This document shows, piece by piece, positions 9,954-19,170 of a DNA stretch of 64,000 nt (positions are counted from its first letter, which is position 1; every line of letters begins with the position of its first letter). The translations under genes and the position numbers were made by a program. The stretch lies in NCBI RefSeq assembly GCF_009193325.2, contig NZ_CP059856.1, forward strand, positions 1,116,001 to 1,180,000. The letters are read 5' to 3'. The notes below the pieces were generated by a model. That model saw only the letters and a list, made by a program, of their open reading frames with translations. It was not told where the DNA came from and did not search any database. The stretch comes from Bacteroides zhangwenhongii (lineage in GTDB: Bacteria; Bacteroidota; Bacteroidia; Bacteroidales; Bacteroidaceae).

Positions 9954-11474
9954 ATGAAAAACTTGTTTTTGCCCGTTTTTTTATTAGCAGGCAGCCTGTT
10001 CGCAAGCTGTACCACTGCTGTATTTAAACCGGCCCCTTCTGCGAATCCTTGGGATGACAACTATTTATCCGTAGCTAAGATGGAAGACTACCGCCAATGG
10101 GGAACATACAATGTGCACGATCCGTCCTGCCGTAAGCTGGGCGATTATTACTATATGTATTCTACAGACGCTATTTTCGGTGAGAACCGTCGCGAAGCTC
10201 AAGAAAAGGGAGTACCTTTGGGATACATCCAGATGCGTCGTTCCAAAGATCTGGTACATTGGGAATTTCTAGGGTGGGCTTTCCCTGAGATACCCGGAGA
10301 AGCGGTTGAATGGGTACAAACTCATGCAGGCGGACAGGGGGCCACTAATATATGGGCACCTTATATTATCCCTTATAAAGACAAATACCGTCTGTATTAC
10401 TGTGTGTCTGCATTCGGACGTAAAACATCCTATATCGGCCTGGCTGAATCCGCTTCGCCCGAAGGTCCTTGGACACAGGTCGGATGTGTTGTCAGAACAG
10501 ATGATTCCACTGCCATGAATGCTATTGATCCGAGTGTGATTGTTGACGATGCCACCGGCAAATGGTGGATGCACTACGGTTCCTTTTTTGGAGGGCTCTA
10601 TTGTGTCGAACTGAATCCCGAAACCGGATTGACTGTAAACGAAGGTGACTTAGGGCATTTGACAGCCCGCCGCGCCCATTATCGGAAAGATAATCTGGAA
10701 GCGCCGGAGATTATCTATCATCCCGGTTTGAAGCAGTATTATCTGTTCACTTCATACGACCCTTTGATGACGACATACAATTTGCGTGTCAGCCGTTCGG
10801 AGGCTGCCGAAGGTCCTTTTACCGATTATTTTGGTAAAGCAGTGAAGGATACGACCAACAATTTTCCGATACTGACAGCACCTTATCGTTTTGAGAATCA
10901 TCCCGGATGGGCGGGAACGGCTCATTGCGGAGTCTTCTCCGATGGGGAAGGAAATTACTATCTGGCACATCAGGGACGCCTCTCTCCGCAGAATCAGTTG
11001 ATGGTGCTGCATTTACGCCAGTTGTTCTTTACTCCGGAAGGTTGGCCGGTTGTTTCTCCTGAAAGGTATGCAGGTACACCGTCACATCGCTTCACCGAAG
11101 CCGATCTGGCAGGGGAGTGGGAGATCATACGGGTACAGGAACCGCGATATGAGCGTCAGTTGGAAGCCGGACAGATTCTATGGGGAGAAGGCGAACTGAA
11201 AGAAGAGGAGTGGAATCTTTCTTCCCGCTTCCATTTATTGAAAGACGGTACTTGCAACGGTGAAATGGTTGATGTGGAGGGAAAGTTTGTCCTTGCAAGC
11301 GGGAAGTGGTCTTTTTTGACCGAAAACCATCTGTTAATGCTTGATTTGGGTACGGAGAAGATAGAGAATCTGATTATCTTTGCAGGACACGACTGGGAGA
11401 ATGAGACGGAAACCATTCTCTTTACCGGACTCGATAGTCGGGGACGTTCTGTCTGGGGAAAAAGAATAGAATAA
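9954..11474 (+). CDS. GH43 lipoprotein, probable endo-arabinanase
   Basis: A 506-residue glycoside hydrolase of family 43. The start at 9954 gives a clean lipoprotein signal (LAGSLFASC, lipid Cys19); in-frame ATG and TTG codons lie up to 24 nt upstream. The five-bladed propeller carries the three GH43 carboxylates: base Asp56 (YNVHDPSC), pKa modulator Asp192 (AIDPSVIVDD) and acid Glu249 (LEAPEI). GATNIWAPYI and the AHQGR segment also fit arabinan-active GH43 enzymes. About 120 C-terminal residues form an extra beta domain seen in the larger endo-arabinanases. It is first of three co-directional genes and ends 24 nt before the GH51 start. The syntenic B. thetaiotaomicron enzyme (BT0367, from memory) is described as an arabinanase. 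Endo versus exo mode cannot be settled from sequence alone. Confidence 0.9.
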   Translation: MKNLFLPVFLLAGSLFASCTTAVFKPAPSANPWDDNYLSVAKMEDYRQWGTYNVHDPSCRKLGDYYYMYSTDAIFGENRREAQEKGVPLGYIQMRRSKDLVHWEFLGWAFPEIPGEAVEWVQTHAGGQGATNIWAPYIIPYKDKYRLYYCVSAFGRKTSYIGLAESASPEGPWTQVGCVVRTDDSTAMNAIDPSVIVDDATGKWWMHYGSFFGGLYCVELNPETGLTVNEGDLGHLTARRAHYRKDNLEAPEIIYHPGLKQYYLFTSYDPLMTTYNLRVSRSEAAEGPFTDYFGKAVKDTTNNFPILTAPYRFENHPGWAGTAHCGVFSDGEGNYYLAHQGRLSPQNQLMVLHLRQLFFTPEGWPVVSPERYAGTPSHRFTEADLAGEWEIIRVQEPRYERQLEAGQILWGEGELKEEEWNLSSRFHLLKDGTCNGEMVDVEGKFVLASGKWSFLTENHLLMLDLGTEKIENLIIFAGHDWENETETILFTGLDSRGRSVWGKRIE

Positions 11475-11498
11475 CTATATAATTTTTTATTGAAAACC

Positions 11499-13481
11499 AT
11501 GAGAAGATACACAAATTTATTGGCTGTAGTGGCCTTATCTGCCGGAATGACACTTCATGCGCAAACCAATGAAATGGTGATACAGACAAAGAAACTGGGA
11601 GCGGAAATCCAGCCTACCATGTACGGACTCTTTTTTGAGGACATCAACTATGCGGCCGACGGTGGCTTGTACGCCGAACTGGTGAAGAACCGTTCGTTTG
11701 AGTTTCCGCAGAACCTGATGGGATGGAAAACTTACGGTAAAGTAACTTTGATGGACGACGGTCCTTTTGAACGGAATCCGCATTATGTGCGTCTTTCCAA
11801 TCCGGGACATGCCCATAAACATACCGGACTGGATAACGAAGGCTTCTTTGGTATCGGTGTCCGAAAAGGGGAGGAGTATCGTTTCTCTGTTTGGGCACGT
11901 CTGCCGCAGGGGAACGGAAAAGAAACATTGCGGATTGAATTGGTGGATACCAAGTCTATGGGTGAACATCAGGCGTTTGCCACCGCTGACTTGACAGTCG
12001 ATTCGAAAGAATGGAAGAAGTACCAGCTGATCTTGAAGCCGGGTATGACCCAGCCGAAATCGACACTTCGTATTTTCCTTACTTCCAAAGGAACAGTGGA
12101 CCTGGAGCATATCTCTCTTTTCCCGGTCGATACGTGGAAAGGACATGAAAACGGACTTCGCAAGGACTTGGCACAGGCTTTGGCAGATATCCATCCGGGA
12201 GTCTTCCGTTTTCCCGGTGGTTGCATTGTGGAAGGTACTGATTTGAATACCCGTTATGACTGGAAGAAATCGGTGGGTCCGGTAGAAAACCGGCCTTTGA
12301 ACGAGAACCGTTGGCAGTACACTTTTACCCATCGTTTCTATCCGGATTATTATCAGAGTTACGGATTGGGATTCTATGAATACTTCCTGTTATCGGAAGA
12401 AATGGGTGCCGAACCGCTTCCTATCTTGAATTGCGGTCTTTCCTGTCAATACCAGAATAACGATCCGAAAGCGCACGTTGCCGTTTGCGATCTGGACGGT
12501 TATATTCAGGATGCACTCGATCTGATTGAGTTCGCCAATGGTGATGTGAACTCTACATGGGGAAAGGTGCGTGCCGATATGGGACATCCTGCTCCTTTCA
12601 ACCTGAAATTTATCGGTATCGGTAACGAGCAATGGGGAAAAGAATATCCGGAACGTCTTGAACCGTTTATCAAGGCTATTCGTAAGGCTTATCCGGATAT
12701 GAAGATTGTAGGTAGTTCCGGCCCTAATTCAGAAGGAAAAGAATTTGATTATCTGTGGCCTGAAATGAAACGCTTGAAAGCTGATTTGGTAGACGAGCAT
12801 TTCTATCGTCCTGAAAGCTGGTTCTTGGCTCAAGGTGCGCGTTATGATAATTACGACCGCAAAGGTCCGAAAGTCTTTGCCGGTGAATATGCTTGTCACG
12901 GTAAAGGTAAGAAATGGAATCATTTCCACGCTGCCTTGCTCGAGGCTGCCTTTATGACCGGTTTGGAACGTAATGCCGATATTGTCCACATGGCTACATA
13001 CGCTCCGCTTTTCGCTCATGTGGAAGGATGGCAATGGCGTCCGGACATGATCTGGTTCGACAATCTGAATTCCGTACGCACTGTAAGCTACTATGTGCAA
13101 CAGTTGTTTGCCCATAATAAGGGGACCAATGTTCTTCCGCTTACCATGAACAAGAGAAATGTGACGGGAGCTGAAGGACAGAACGGGCTTTTCGCCAGTG
13201 CGGTGTACGACAAGAATAAGAATGAGCTTATCGTAAAAGTAGCCAATACTTCCGATACGGCTCAACCGGTTTCGTTGAAATTTGAAGGCTTGAAGAAACA
13301 AGACGTATTATCTGACGGCCGTTGCATCAAGCTTCGCTCACTTGATTTGGACAAGGATAATACGCTTGAACAGCCTTTTGCCATCACTCCGAAGGAAACG
13401 CCCGTGTCTATTCAGGGCCACGTGTTTACTGCCGAGCTGGAGCCGAACACATTCGCTGTTTATAAATTTACGAAGAAATAA
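11499..13481 (+). CDS. GH51 alpha-L-arabinofuranosidase (periplasmic)
   Basis: Removes arabinofuranose side or end units from arabinan oligosaccharides. It has 660 residues from the ATG at 11499; an upstream TTG at 11490 is ignored. The signal peptide ends in LHAQ, with no lipobox, so it is probably periplasmic. An N-terminal beta-sandwich/carbohydrate-binding-like region (to about 210) precedes the TIM barrel. The acid/base is Glu377 in GIGNEQWG and the nucleophile is Glu463 in FAGEYACHG, both placed as in GH51. A C-terminal beta domain completes the protein, and the length is typical of Bacteroides GH51 enzymes. It lies 24 nt after the first GH43 gene and 8 nt before the second, so one operon is likely. 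Confidence 0.95.
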   Translation: MRRYTNLLAVVALSAGMTLHAQTNEMVIQTKKLGAEIQPTMYGLFFEDINYAADGGLYAELVKNRSFEFPQNLMGWKTYGKVTLMDDGPFERNPHYVRLSNPGHAHKHTGLDNEGFFGIGVRKGEEYRFSVWARLPQGNGKETLRIELVDTKSMGEHQAFATADLTVDSKEWKKYQLILKPGMTQPKSTLRIFLTSKGTVDLEHISLFPVDTWKGHENGLRKDLAQALADIHPGVFRFPGGCIVEGTDLNTRYDWKKSVGPVENRPLNENRWQYTFTHRFYPDYYQSYGLGFYEYFLLSEEMGAEPLPILNCGLSCQYQNNDPKAHVAVCDLDGYIQDALDLIEFANGDVNSTWGKVRADMGHPAPFNLKFIGIGNEQWGKEYPERLEPFIKAIRKAYPDMKIVGSSGPNSEGKEFDYLWPEMKRLKADLVDEHFYRPESWFLAQGARYDNYDRKGPKVFAGEYACHGKGKKWNHFHAALLEAAFMTGLERNADIVHMATYAPLFAHVEGWQWRPDMIWFDNLNSVRTVSYYVQQLFAHNKGTNVLPLTMNKRNVTGAEGQNGLFASAVYDKNKNELIVKVANTSDTAQPVSLKFEGLKKQDVLSDGRCIKLRSLDLDKDNTLEQPFAITPKETPVSIQGHVFTAELEPNTFAVYKFTKK

Positions 13482-13489
13482 AGGATAAC

Positions 13490-14479
13490 ATGATTCGTTT
13501 TAATAAAGCAAGGTTAGTTGGGGTTAGATTAGTTGTTTTATCATTTGTGCTGGCAGCCTTTACCGGGCTGTCGGCGCAGAATGATACTACGTTTGTTGCG
13601 AATGGAAACCCCATTATAAAATATAAGTATGTAGGTGATCCCGCTGCTATGGTACATGATGGGAAAGTGTATATTTATGGCGGACACGATGAGTGTCCTC
13701 CTCCCAATGAGCATTATTTAATCAATGAGTGGTGTGTCTTTTCTTCTCCCGACTTGAAGACATGGACGGAGCATCCCGTTCCTTTGAAAGCGAAAGATTT
13801 CAGTTGGGCAAAGGGGGAAGCATGGGCAAGTCAGGTCATTGAACGGGACGGTAAGTTTTACTGGTATGTGACGGTGGAACATAAGACGATTCCCGGAAAG
13901 TCAATCGGTGTGGCTGTGTCGGATTCGCCTGTCGGACCTTTCAAGGATGCTCGCGGTTCAGCTTTGATAACCAATGATATGACGACAGAATATACCAAGA
14001 TTGCTTGGGATGATATTGATCCTACTGTTTTCATTGATGATGACGGACAGGCATATCTATGTTGGGGGAATACGCAGTGTTATTATGCGCGATTGAAAAA
14101 GAACATGATCGAGCTTGACGGTCCGATTATGCCTATTAATCTGCCCCGTTATACGGAAGCTCCCTGGATACATAAGCGCGGGGATTGGTATTACCTCTCA
14201 TACGCTTCCGAATTTCCAGAAAAGATGTGTTATGCGATGAGCCGCAATATCAACGGACCTTGGGAATATAAAGGCCTCCTGAATGAACTTGCCGGTAACT
14301 GTAATACCAACCACCAGGCTATCATCGAATTCAAAGGAGATTGGTACATGGTTTACCACAACGGCGCTATCAATCCTTTCGGTGGCAGTTTCCGCCGTTC
14401 TGTCTGTATCGATCGCTTGTTTTACAATGAAGACGGTACAATCAAAAGGATGCAGATGACAACGGAAGGGGTACGGTAA
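13490..14479 (+). CDS. GH43 family enzyme, probable exo-acting arabinofuranosidase
   Basis: A 329-residue single-domain GH43 enzyme. The signal peptide ends in LSAQ. Catalytic residues read as Asp50 (YVGDPAAMV), Asp177 (DDIDPTVF) and Glu223 (RYTEAPW), in the right order and spacing for the five-bladed propeller. It is shorter than the first GH43 and lacks a C-terminal accessory domain, which suits a periplasmic exo enzyme trimming oligosaccharides. It is the last gene of the plus-strand arabinan operon. It converges with the RloB-like gene across a 43-bp gap with no obvious strong terminator. The linkage it cuts is not readable from the sequence; the syntenic BT0369 is reported, from memory, as an arabinan side-chain arabinofuranosidase. 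Confidence 0.9.
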   Translation: MIRFNKARLVGVRLVVLSFVLAAFTGLSAQNDTTFVANGNPIIKYKYVGDPAAMVHDGKVYIYGGHDECPPPNEHYLINEWCVFSSPDLKTWTEHPVPLKAKDFSWAKGEAWASQVIERDGKFYWYVTVEHKTIPGKSIGVAVSDSPVGPFKDARGSALITNDMTTEYTKIAWDDIDPTVFIDDDGQAYLCWGNTQCYYARLKKNMIELDGPIMPINLPRYTEAPWIHKRGDWYYLSYASEFPEKMCYAMSRNINGPWEYKGLLNELAGNCNTNHQAIIEFKGDWYMVYHNGAINPFGGSFRRSVCIDRLFYNEDGTIKRMQMTTEGVR

Positions 14480-14522
14480 AAAATATAATACTTATTGCCA
14501 TATAGTTATAAGTTAGGGTGTT

Positions 14523-15203
14523 TTATAACAATTTCTCGGGATGTGTTAATTCTTCTACCAATTCATATACTGTAGTGCAAGGCTTATGCGATGCATAGTC
14601 TGTTCCGGAAAAGGATTCTCTTAGACGTTGGGCATATTTTATAGCTAATGATTCGTTACCTATACGCTGCAATATGTCAAATGTTTCTGGGGATTTCTTT
14701 TTATATCGATAACTTGTGTCATTCGTCTTATTTTGGACTTCTCTTTCTATTTTTTCAATATATTGAGCCCGAGATATGCCGGTATCCAAATATTGAAAGT
14801 GTAGATAATACCATAGTTCGAAAGATTCATTAGACCATGCACAAAGAATATGATTTTTGTGTGCAAGTCTTATTGCATCATTGAAATCGTTGAAATCATC
14901 TTTGTCAAAAACAGCCCATACTCGGTCAAACTCTTTATTTGATTTGTTGCGGATAGCCATAGTCTCTTTGATCAGACTAACTGTTCCCTGTCCCTTTCCT
15001 TCGATTGTTACTTCACGAATATCTGAATAACGGTCTTTTATCAAGGCCTTGAAATAGTTCGGCTCGGTTCTTTCACCTTCGCATACGATCAGGAAACTGA
15101 CAGATACATTACGTACTGCTATTTTTCTTCTTTTATCTAACTTCGCCTGTCTCTGTGCTTTTTTAATTTCCTCAAACCGATGTTTCGGCAGTAATTTACT
15201 CAT
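14523..15203 (-). CDS. RloB family TOPRIM-like protein, partner of the adjacent ATPase
   Basis: A 226-residue protein. A basic N-terminal segment (KLDKRRKIAVR) precedes CEGERTEPNYF (41-51), the hallmark E-G-x-x-T-E motif of RloB. The acidic cluster FDKDDF (99-104) and SNESFELWYY (124-133) follow. These match the metal-binding acidic positions of TOPRIM-like nucleases. The start codon lies 6 nt after the stop of the ATPase gene, so the two are translated as a pair. RloB proteins accompany AAA ATPases in restriction-linked and abortive-infection loci (the AbiL type of Lactococcus pairs AbiLi ATPase with AbiLii RloB). I infer a nuclease or tRNA/DNA-damaging effector in anti-phage defence. No activity can be shown from sequence. 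Confidence 0.85.
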   Translation of the reverse strand: MSKLLPKHRFEEIKKAQRQAKLDKRRKIAVRNVSVSFLIVCEGERTEPNYFKALIKDRYSDIREVTIEGKGQGTVSLIKETMAIRNKSNKEFDRVWAVFDKDDFNDFNDAIRLAHKNHILCAWSNESFELWYYLHFQYLDTGISRAQYIEKIEREVQNKTNDTSYRYKKKSPETFDILQRIGNESLAIKYAQRLRESFSGTDYASHKPCTTVYELVEELTHPEKLL

Positions 15204-15209
15204 AGTATG

Positions 15210-16421
15210 TCAATCTTTAATATAGGGGATTGCTCCGTAACGTCCGTTAATATAATCTTTTTCAAAGCTCCGGTCTTTCCTTATTTTATTTCCTTCCGGC
15301 TCTCTGAATTCTGCTAATGAATAGAGATCGGTAGCTTCTGAATGATCTTTTTCAGTAAACCAAATCTGATCTCTACGGAATGTTTTTACATTCAATAAAT
15401 TAGTGTCGTGAGTCGCAAAAATCAGTTGAGCTCCCTTAGGATTCGTCTTCGGGTTATTGAAAAGTTTAATTATATGTTGGGTTAGCAACGGATGAAGCTT
15501 GGAATCAAGTTCATCCACAATTAACGGATAACCAAAATCCAATTGACCGATAACTAAAGCCGCTAAGTCAAATAATTTATTAGTTCCTGATGACTCATGT
15601 TCTTTCATCGAAAAACGGGTTTCTCCGATAATTTCTCCTTCATCATTGTATAAATGATGTATCGTGTATGCTTTGATCTCCTCAGCTAGTTTCTCATCTT
15701 TAGGAATTTCAAACTTGGTAAATCCTACATTCATTGAATTTAGAAAACCTTGTACTTTTTGTTGAAATTCGAGACTAAATGTTGCTTGGGTACATAATTT
15801 ATTTGTAAAGGTAGACAAAGACTCATGATTAATGCCTGATATTATTGCAATACTATTGATTGCGGAAATAATGTTACCGGCTATTTCACCGTTGAATGAA
15901 TCGACAGTTGATAAAAACAATCCGTTATCACGCACCTTTTCTTCCAATCCTACTCCTTCACTGTATTCATCTCCTATTCCTATTCCTTCTTCTATCCGGC
16001 CGAATAGGCATATTTCTTTTTTGTTTTTCCCTTTCTTTACATATAACCATTCTTCATATACTTTTTGGTTATCTGCGGTGAAACCATACGTGTATATTTG
16101 TTTGTTTATAAGCAGTTCAATTTCAAAATATGAAGGTTCCTGCACAGTATGTGGATTTAATAGAAAGGGGGTGATATTTAATTTGTCAGTAGAGTTCAAC
16201 TTGGAAGATGTACTGATCATTTCTCTGAATTTTCTAATCGCTTTCAATAAATTACTTTTTCCACTGGAGTTGGCTCCATAAATAACGGCCGATGGAAGCA
16301 ATTTATAACCGTCTCTTTCTATAATCGATTCATTCAATTCTTTAATAGCGGTAGCTTCCATGCTCAAAACTTTTTTGTCTCTGAACGAACGATAGTTACC
16401 TACTGTAAAATTGATTATCAT
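15210..16421 (-). CDS. AAA/ABC-type ATPase of an AbiL-like (ATPase + RloB) defence pair
   Basis: A 403-residue ATPase of the AAA_15/AAA_21 (OLD/RecF-like) class. Walker A is GANSSGKS (49-56), Walker B is LIVDELDSKLHP (about 298-309), and FATHDTNLL is the switch histidine region. The N-terminal NYRSFRDKKVLSMEA is typical of these ATPases. It is first in a two-gene operon with the RloB-like gene. Its promoter (TATCTTTG at 16460-16467) lies next to a 13-bp-arm palindrome that may be an autoregulatory operator. The pair sits between the arabinan operon and the galactose operon, both housekeeping for this genus, which marks it as an inserted accessory module. I infer it senses a phage cue and controls the RloB effector. 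Confidence 0.87.
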   Translation of the reverse strand: MIINFTVGNYRSFRDKKVLSMEATAIKELNESIIERDGYKLLPSAVIYGANSSGKSNLLKAIRKFREMISTSSKLNSTDKLNITPFLLNPHTVQEPSYFEIELLINKQIYTYGFTADNQKVYEEWLYVKKGKNKKEICLFGRIEEGIGIGDEYSEGVGLEEKVRDNGLFLSTVDSFNGEIAGNIISAINSIAIISGINHESLSTFTNKLCTQATFSLEFQQKVQGFLNSMNVGFTKFEIPKDEKLAEEIKAYTIHHLYNDEGEIIGETRFSMKEHESSGTNKLFDLAALVIGQLDFGYPLIVDELDSKLHPLLTQHIIKLFNNPKTNPKGAQLIFATHDTNLLNVKTFRRDQIWFTEKDHSEATDLYSLAEFREPEGNKIRKDRSFEKDYINGRYGAIPYIKD

Positions 16422-16459
16422 ATTGCTTTATATTAAATTATCTATTCTATAGAACATGG

Positions 16460-16517
16460 CAAAGATACGAATAGTTTTATATATTCTTCCAAAAATGAGA
16501 AATTTTCTCGTTTTTGG
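16460..16517 (-). promoter_or_regulatory. Promoter of the ATPase-RloB operon with overlapping palindrome
   Basis: On the minus strand the -7 box TATCTTTG occupies 16460-16467. A TTTG that could be the -33 box ends at 16490, a 22-bp gap, slightly long for Bacteroides. The TTTG lies inside a palindrome at 16489-16517 (13-bp arms, CCAAAAATGAGAA against TTCTCGTTTTTGG, one G-T mismatch, 3-nt centre). A repressor bound there would cover the -33 region. Confidence 0.55.
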
Positions 16518-16554
16518 AATGATGTGGCAGTCATAAATGATTTTGGTATATAAA

Positions 16555-16585
16555 AGGGCGACTCTCCATTACGGAAAGCCGCCCT
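16555..16585 (-). terminator. Rho-independent terminator after galK
   Basis: Read on the minus strand, a long hairpin (outer stem AGGGCGGCT against AGTCGCCCT, inner CTTTCC against GGAGAG, 5-nt loop GTAAT) is followed by TTTTATATA. It lies 31 bp beyond the galK stop and would end the galM-gluP-galK transcript. Confidence 0.75.
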
Positions 16586-16616
16586 ACTTAATTATCTGAT
16601 ACAACCGGATGGTCTT

Positions 16617-17771
16617 TTATTCCAATCTACGAGAACCGTCACCGATTACTACATCATACACTTTCGGGCTTCTGCCGAATTTAGCTTTGAACGCAGCTTT
16701 GGTCTTTTCAACGAAGTTGTCATACAATTCGTTCTTGACAAGGTTGATTGTACAACCACCGAAACCGCCACCCATAACACGTGAACCGGTTACGCCATAT
16801 TCTTTAGCGCAGTCGTTCAGGAAGTCGAGTTCTTCGCAGCTTACTTCGTACAGCTTGCTCATGCCGTGATGAGTTTCGTACATCTTCTTACCTACAGTTT
16901 CGTAATCATCTTTTTCCAAAGCATCGCAAACGTCCAATACACGTTGGATTTCCTCGATTACGTATTCTGCACGCATATAGTCTTCGGCACTGATTTCAGC
17001 TTTAGCCTCTTCCAACATCTCCATCGTACAGTCACGCAGGAATTCTACGTGCGGATGTTTCTTCTGGATAGCGGCAACGGCAGCTTCACAACTTTGGCGG
17101 CGCTTGTTGTAAGCGGAAGAAGCCAATTCGTGCTTGACAACTGAATCCATCAACACCAGACGGTAACCTTCCGGATGGAACGGGAAATACTGATATTCCA
17201 ATGAACGGCAATCCAGACGGATCAAGCTGCCGGCTTTACCGAATACGGAAGCGAATTGGTCCATGATACCGCAGTTCACACCACAATAATTATGCTCTGT
17301 AGCCTGACCTACCTTAGCCAATTCAAATTTATCTATCTTGTTGTCACCGAACAATTCGTTCAATGCGAAAGCGTATGTACTTTCCAAAGCGGCAGAAGAA
17401 GACATACCTGCACCTAGAGGCACATCACCTGCGAAAGCCGTATTGAATCCTTTCACGTCAACGCCACGTTTGATCATTTCACGGCAAACACCGAAAATAT
17501 ATCTTGCCCAACTTGCACGGGGAGCATCTTCCTCGTTCAAGCCGAATTCTACATAATCTTTCAAGTCGATAGAGTACGCTCTTACTTTGTCAGTACCGTT
17601 CGGTTTGATTTCTGCAATCATACCTTTGTCTACTGCACCCGGAAAAACGAATCCGCCATTGTAGTCGGTATGCTCACCGATCAGGTTGATACGGCCCGGA
17701 GAAGCATATAAAAAACCTGTAGTTCCGTCAAAGTGTTTGATAAAGCGACTTCTTACATATTCTGTATCCAT
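16617..17771 (-). CDS. galK: Galactokinase
   Basis: Phosphorylates galactose to galactose-1-phosphate in the cytoplasm (first committed Leloir step). It has 384 residues, the usual length. GHMP-kinase motifs are all visible: the galactokinase signature GRINLIGEHTDYNGG near residue 27, the ATP-binding loop PLGAGMSSSAALE near 120, and the C-terminal GGGFGGCTINLV. It is the third gene of an operon galM-gluP-galK, 38 nt after the transporter gene, and is followed by a strong hairpin terminator. No galT or galE lies nearby. Release of galactose from pectic galactan and arabinogalactan would make this operon a natural neighbour of an arabinan locus, but shared regulation is not shown. Confidence 0.97.
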   Translation of the reverse strand: MDTEYVRSRFIKHFDGTTGFLYASPGRINLIGEHTDYNGGFVFPGAVDKGMIAEIKPNGTDKVRAYSIDLKDYVEFGLNEEDAPRASWARYIFGVCREMIKRGVDVKGFNTAFAGDVPLGAGMSSSAALESTYAFALNELFGDNKIDKFELAKVGQATEHNYCGVNCGIMDQFASVFGKAGSLIRLDCRSLEYQYFPFHPEGYRLVLMDSVVKHELASSAYNKRRQSCEAAVAAIQKKHPHVEFLRDCTMEMLEEAKAEISAEDYMRAEYVIEEIQRVLDVCDALEKDDYETVGKKMYETHHGMSKLYEVSCEELDFLNDCAKEYGVTGSRVMGGGFGGCTINLVKNELYDNFVEKTKAAFKAKFGRSPKVYDVVIGDGSRRLE

Positions 17772-17809
17772 GATATTGATATTTTAAAGATGAATAAATT
17801 AGTATATTA

Positions 17810-19120
17810 TTATTCCACAGGAATATCTTTGTTTACATTCTTGCAACCTACCAGACCGTAGAACAGCAGATAAGCAAGAGCAGCGATAATAACCCAGTAG
17901 CTAGGCATGAAACCTGCGATATCGGCTACTATACCCTGAATGACAGGAAGGATACCGCCACCGCAAACCAATACCATGAATAAGCCGGAAGCGGCAGCAA
18001 GATATTTGCCCAGTCCTTCTACTGCAAGGTTAAAGATACCACCCCACATAATGGAAGTACACAGTCCGACTAAAACTAGATACATGGCGTTAATAGGCAC
18101 TTCGGCAAATCCGAAAGACAAACCGCCCGTTTCGCTTTGTTGAAGTACGGGAAGATTCACTAATGTCTCAGTAGATGAGAAGATAGCAAGGATTACCAAG
18201 ATCAAGCCTAAGCCGGAAGTAAATGTAAGCATAGCTTTACTGGAGACTTTGGCACCTAGTGAAGCACCGGCCAGACGTCCGACCAACATTAAGAACCAAT
18301 AAGTTCCTACTACGAATCCTGAGATTGTAGACGCTATACCTGCTCCACCTTTCTCTACAGAATCTGTCAAGAACAAATTCAAAGTACCCGGCACACCCAC
18401 TTCAATACCTACATATACAAAGATTGCAATAGCTCCTAAGATGAAATGGCGGAATTTCAAAGCACCTTTCATCAATTTTCCAATAGGTTCTGTTGAAGTA
18501 GCGGCATTGGGTTCCGGTATATGTACGAACAGAAGAACAAAGAATGCAAAAGCAAATACAGCCATTGCGGTATACATCACAGGGAATATCTGAGAGATAG
18601 TCGCTTTTTCGATAGAACCGGCGATAAGGATACCTACAAACATCGGAGTAATGGTAGCCATTACAGAGTTGAAAGATCCACCGACCTGAATAAGCTGATT
18701 TCCTTTGTTGCCTTCACCTCCAAGTTTGTTCAACATCGGGTTTACAACCGTGTTAAGCAGACACATGGAGAAACCTGCAACGAATGCGCCGATCAGATAA
18801 ACGGCAAAAGCCATTTCCGGGCTTGAATGACCGGATAAGAATTGAATGCCTACGCCTATGAAACCGATAGCCACTGCGATAAGTGCTGTTTTCTTATATC
18901 CCACACGTTGCAGCAGTATACCGCTTGGAATACCCATTACTGCATAAGCAATGAAGTTTCCGAAGTTTCCCAGCATACCTAATGCGTTTGATACGTCGAA
19001 CTGGTTTTTTAGCACGATACCCATGGGGGCAGCAAGGTTAGTAACAAATGAAATCATACCGAAAAGGAAAATCATCGTAATGATTGCAATGATTTTACCG
19101 TTCTTTTTTTCTTGTGTCAT
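17810..19120 (-). CDS. gluP: MFS sugar transporter, glucose/galactose (FucP/GluP) family
   Basis: An inner-membrane sugar importer of 436 residues with twelve predicted membrane helices. The N-terminus GKIIAIITMIFLFGMISFVTN and the glycine-rich segments GSFNSVMATITPMFVGILI and VCGGGILPVIQGIVAD are typical of the fucose/glucose/galactose proton symporter family. It lies between galM (50-nt gap) and galK (38-nt gap) in one operon, which points to galactose and/or glucose as substrate. The family includes L-fucose and N-acetylglucosamine transporters, so the exact sugar is inferred from context only. Confidence 0.9.
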   Translation of the reverse strand: MTQEKKNGKIIAIITMIFLFGMISFVTNLAAPMGIVLKNQFDVSNALGMLGNFGNFIAYAVMGIPSGILLQRVGYKKTALIAVAIGFIGVGIQFLSGHSSPEMAFAVYLIGAFVAGFSMCLLNTVVNPMLNKLGGEGNKGNQLIQVGGSFNSVMATITPMFVGILIAGSIEKATISQIFPVMYTAMAVFAFAFFVLLFVHIPEPNAATSTEPIGKLMKGALKFRHFILGAIAIFVYVGIEVGVPGTLNLFLTDSVEKGGAGIASTISGFVVGTYWFLMLVGRLAGASLGAKVSSKAMLTFTSGLGLILVILAIFSSTETLVNLPVLQQSETGGLSFGFAEVPINAMYLVLVGLCTSIMWGGIFNLAVEGLGKYLAAASGLFMVLVCGGGILPVIQGIVADIAGFMPSYWVIIAALAYLLFYGLVGCKNVNKDIPVE

Positions 19121-19170
19121 GGTTCAAAAAAAATGTTAGTTTATAAATTAGGTTAGTTATTTTTTAATTA

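Noticed and set aside
11535..12332. Open frame of 265 codons on the minus strand
   Set aside because: It is antisense to the GH51 gene, whose catalytic motifs and signal peptide are clear.
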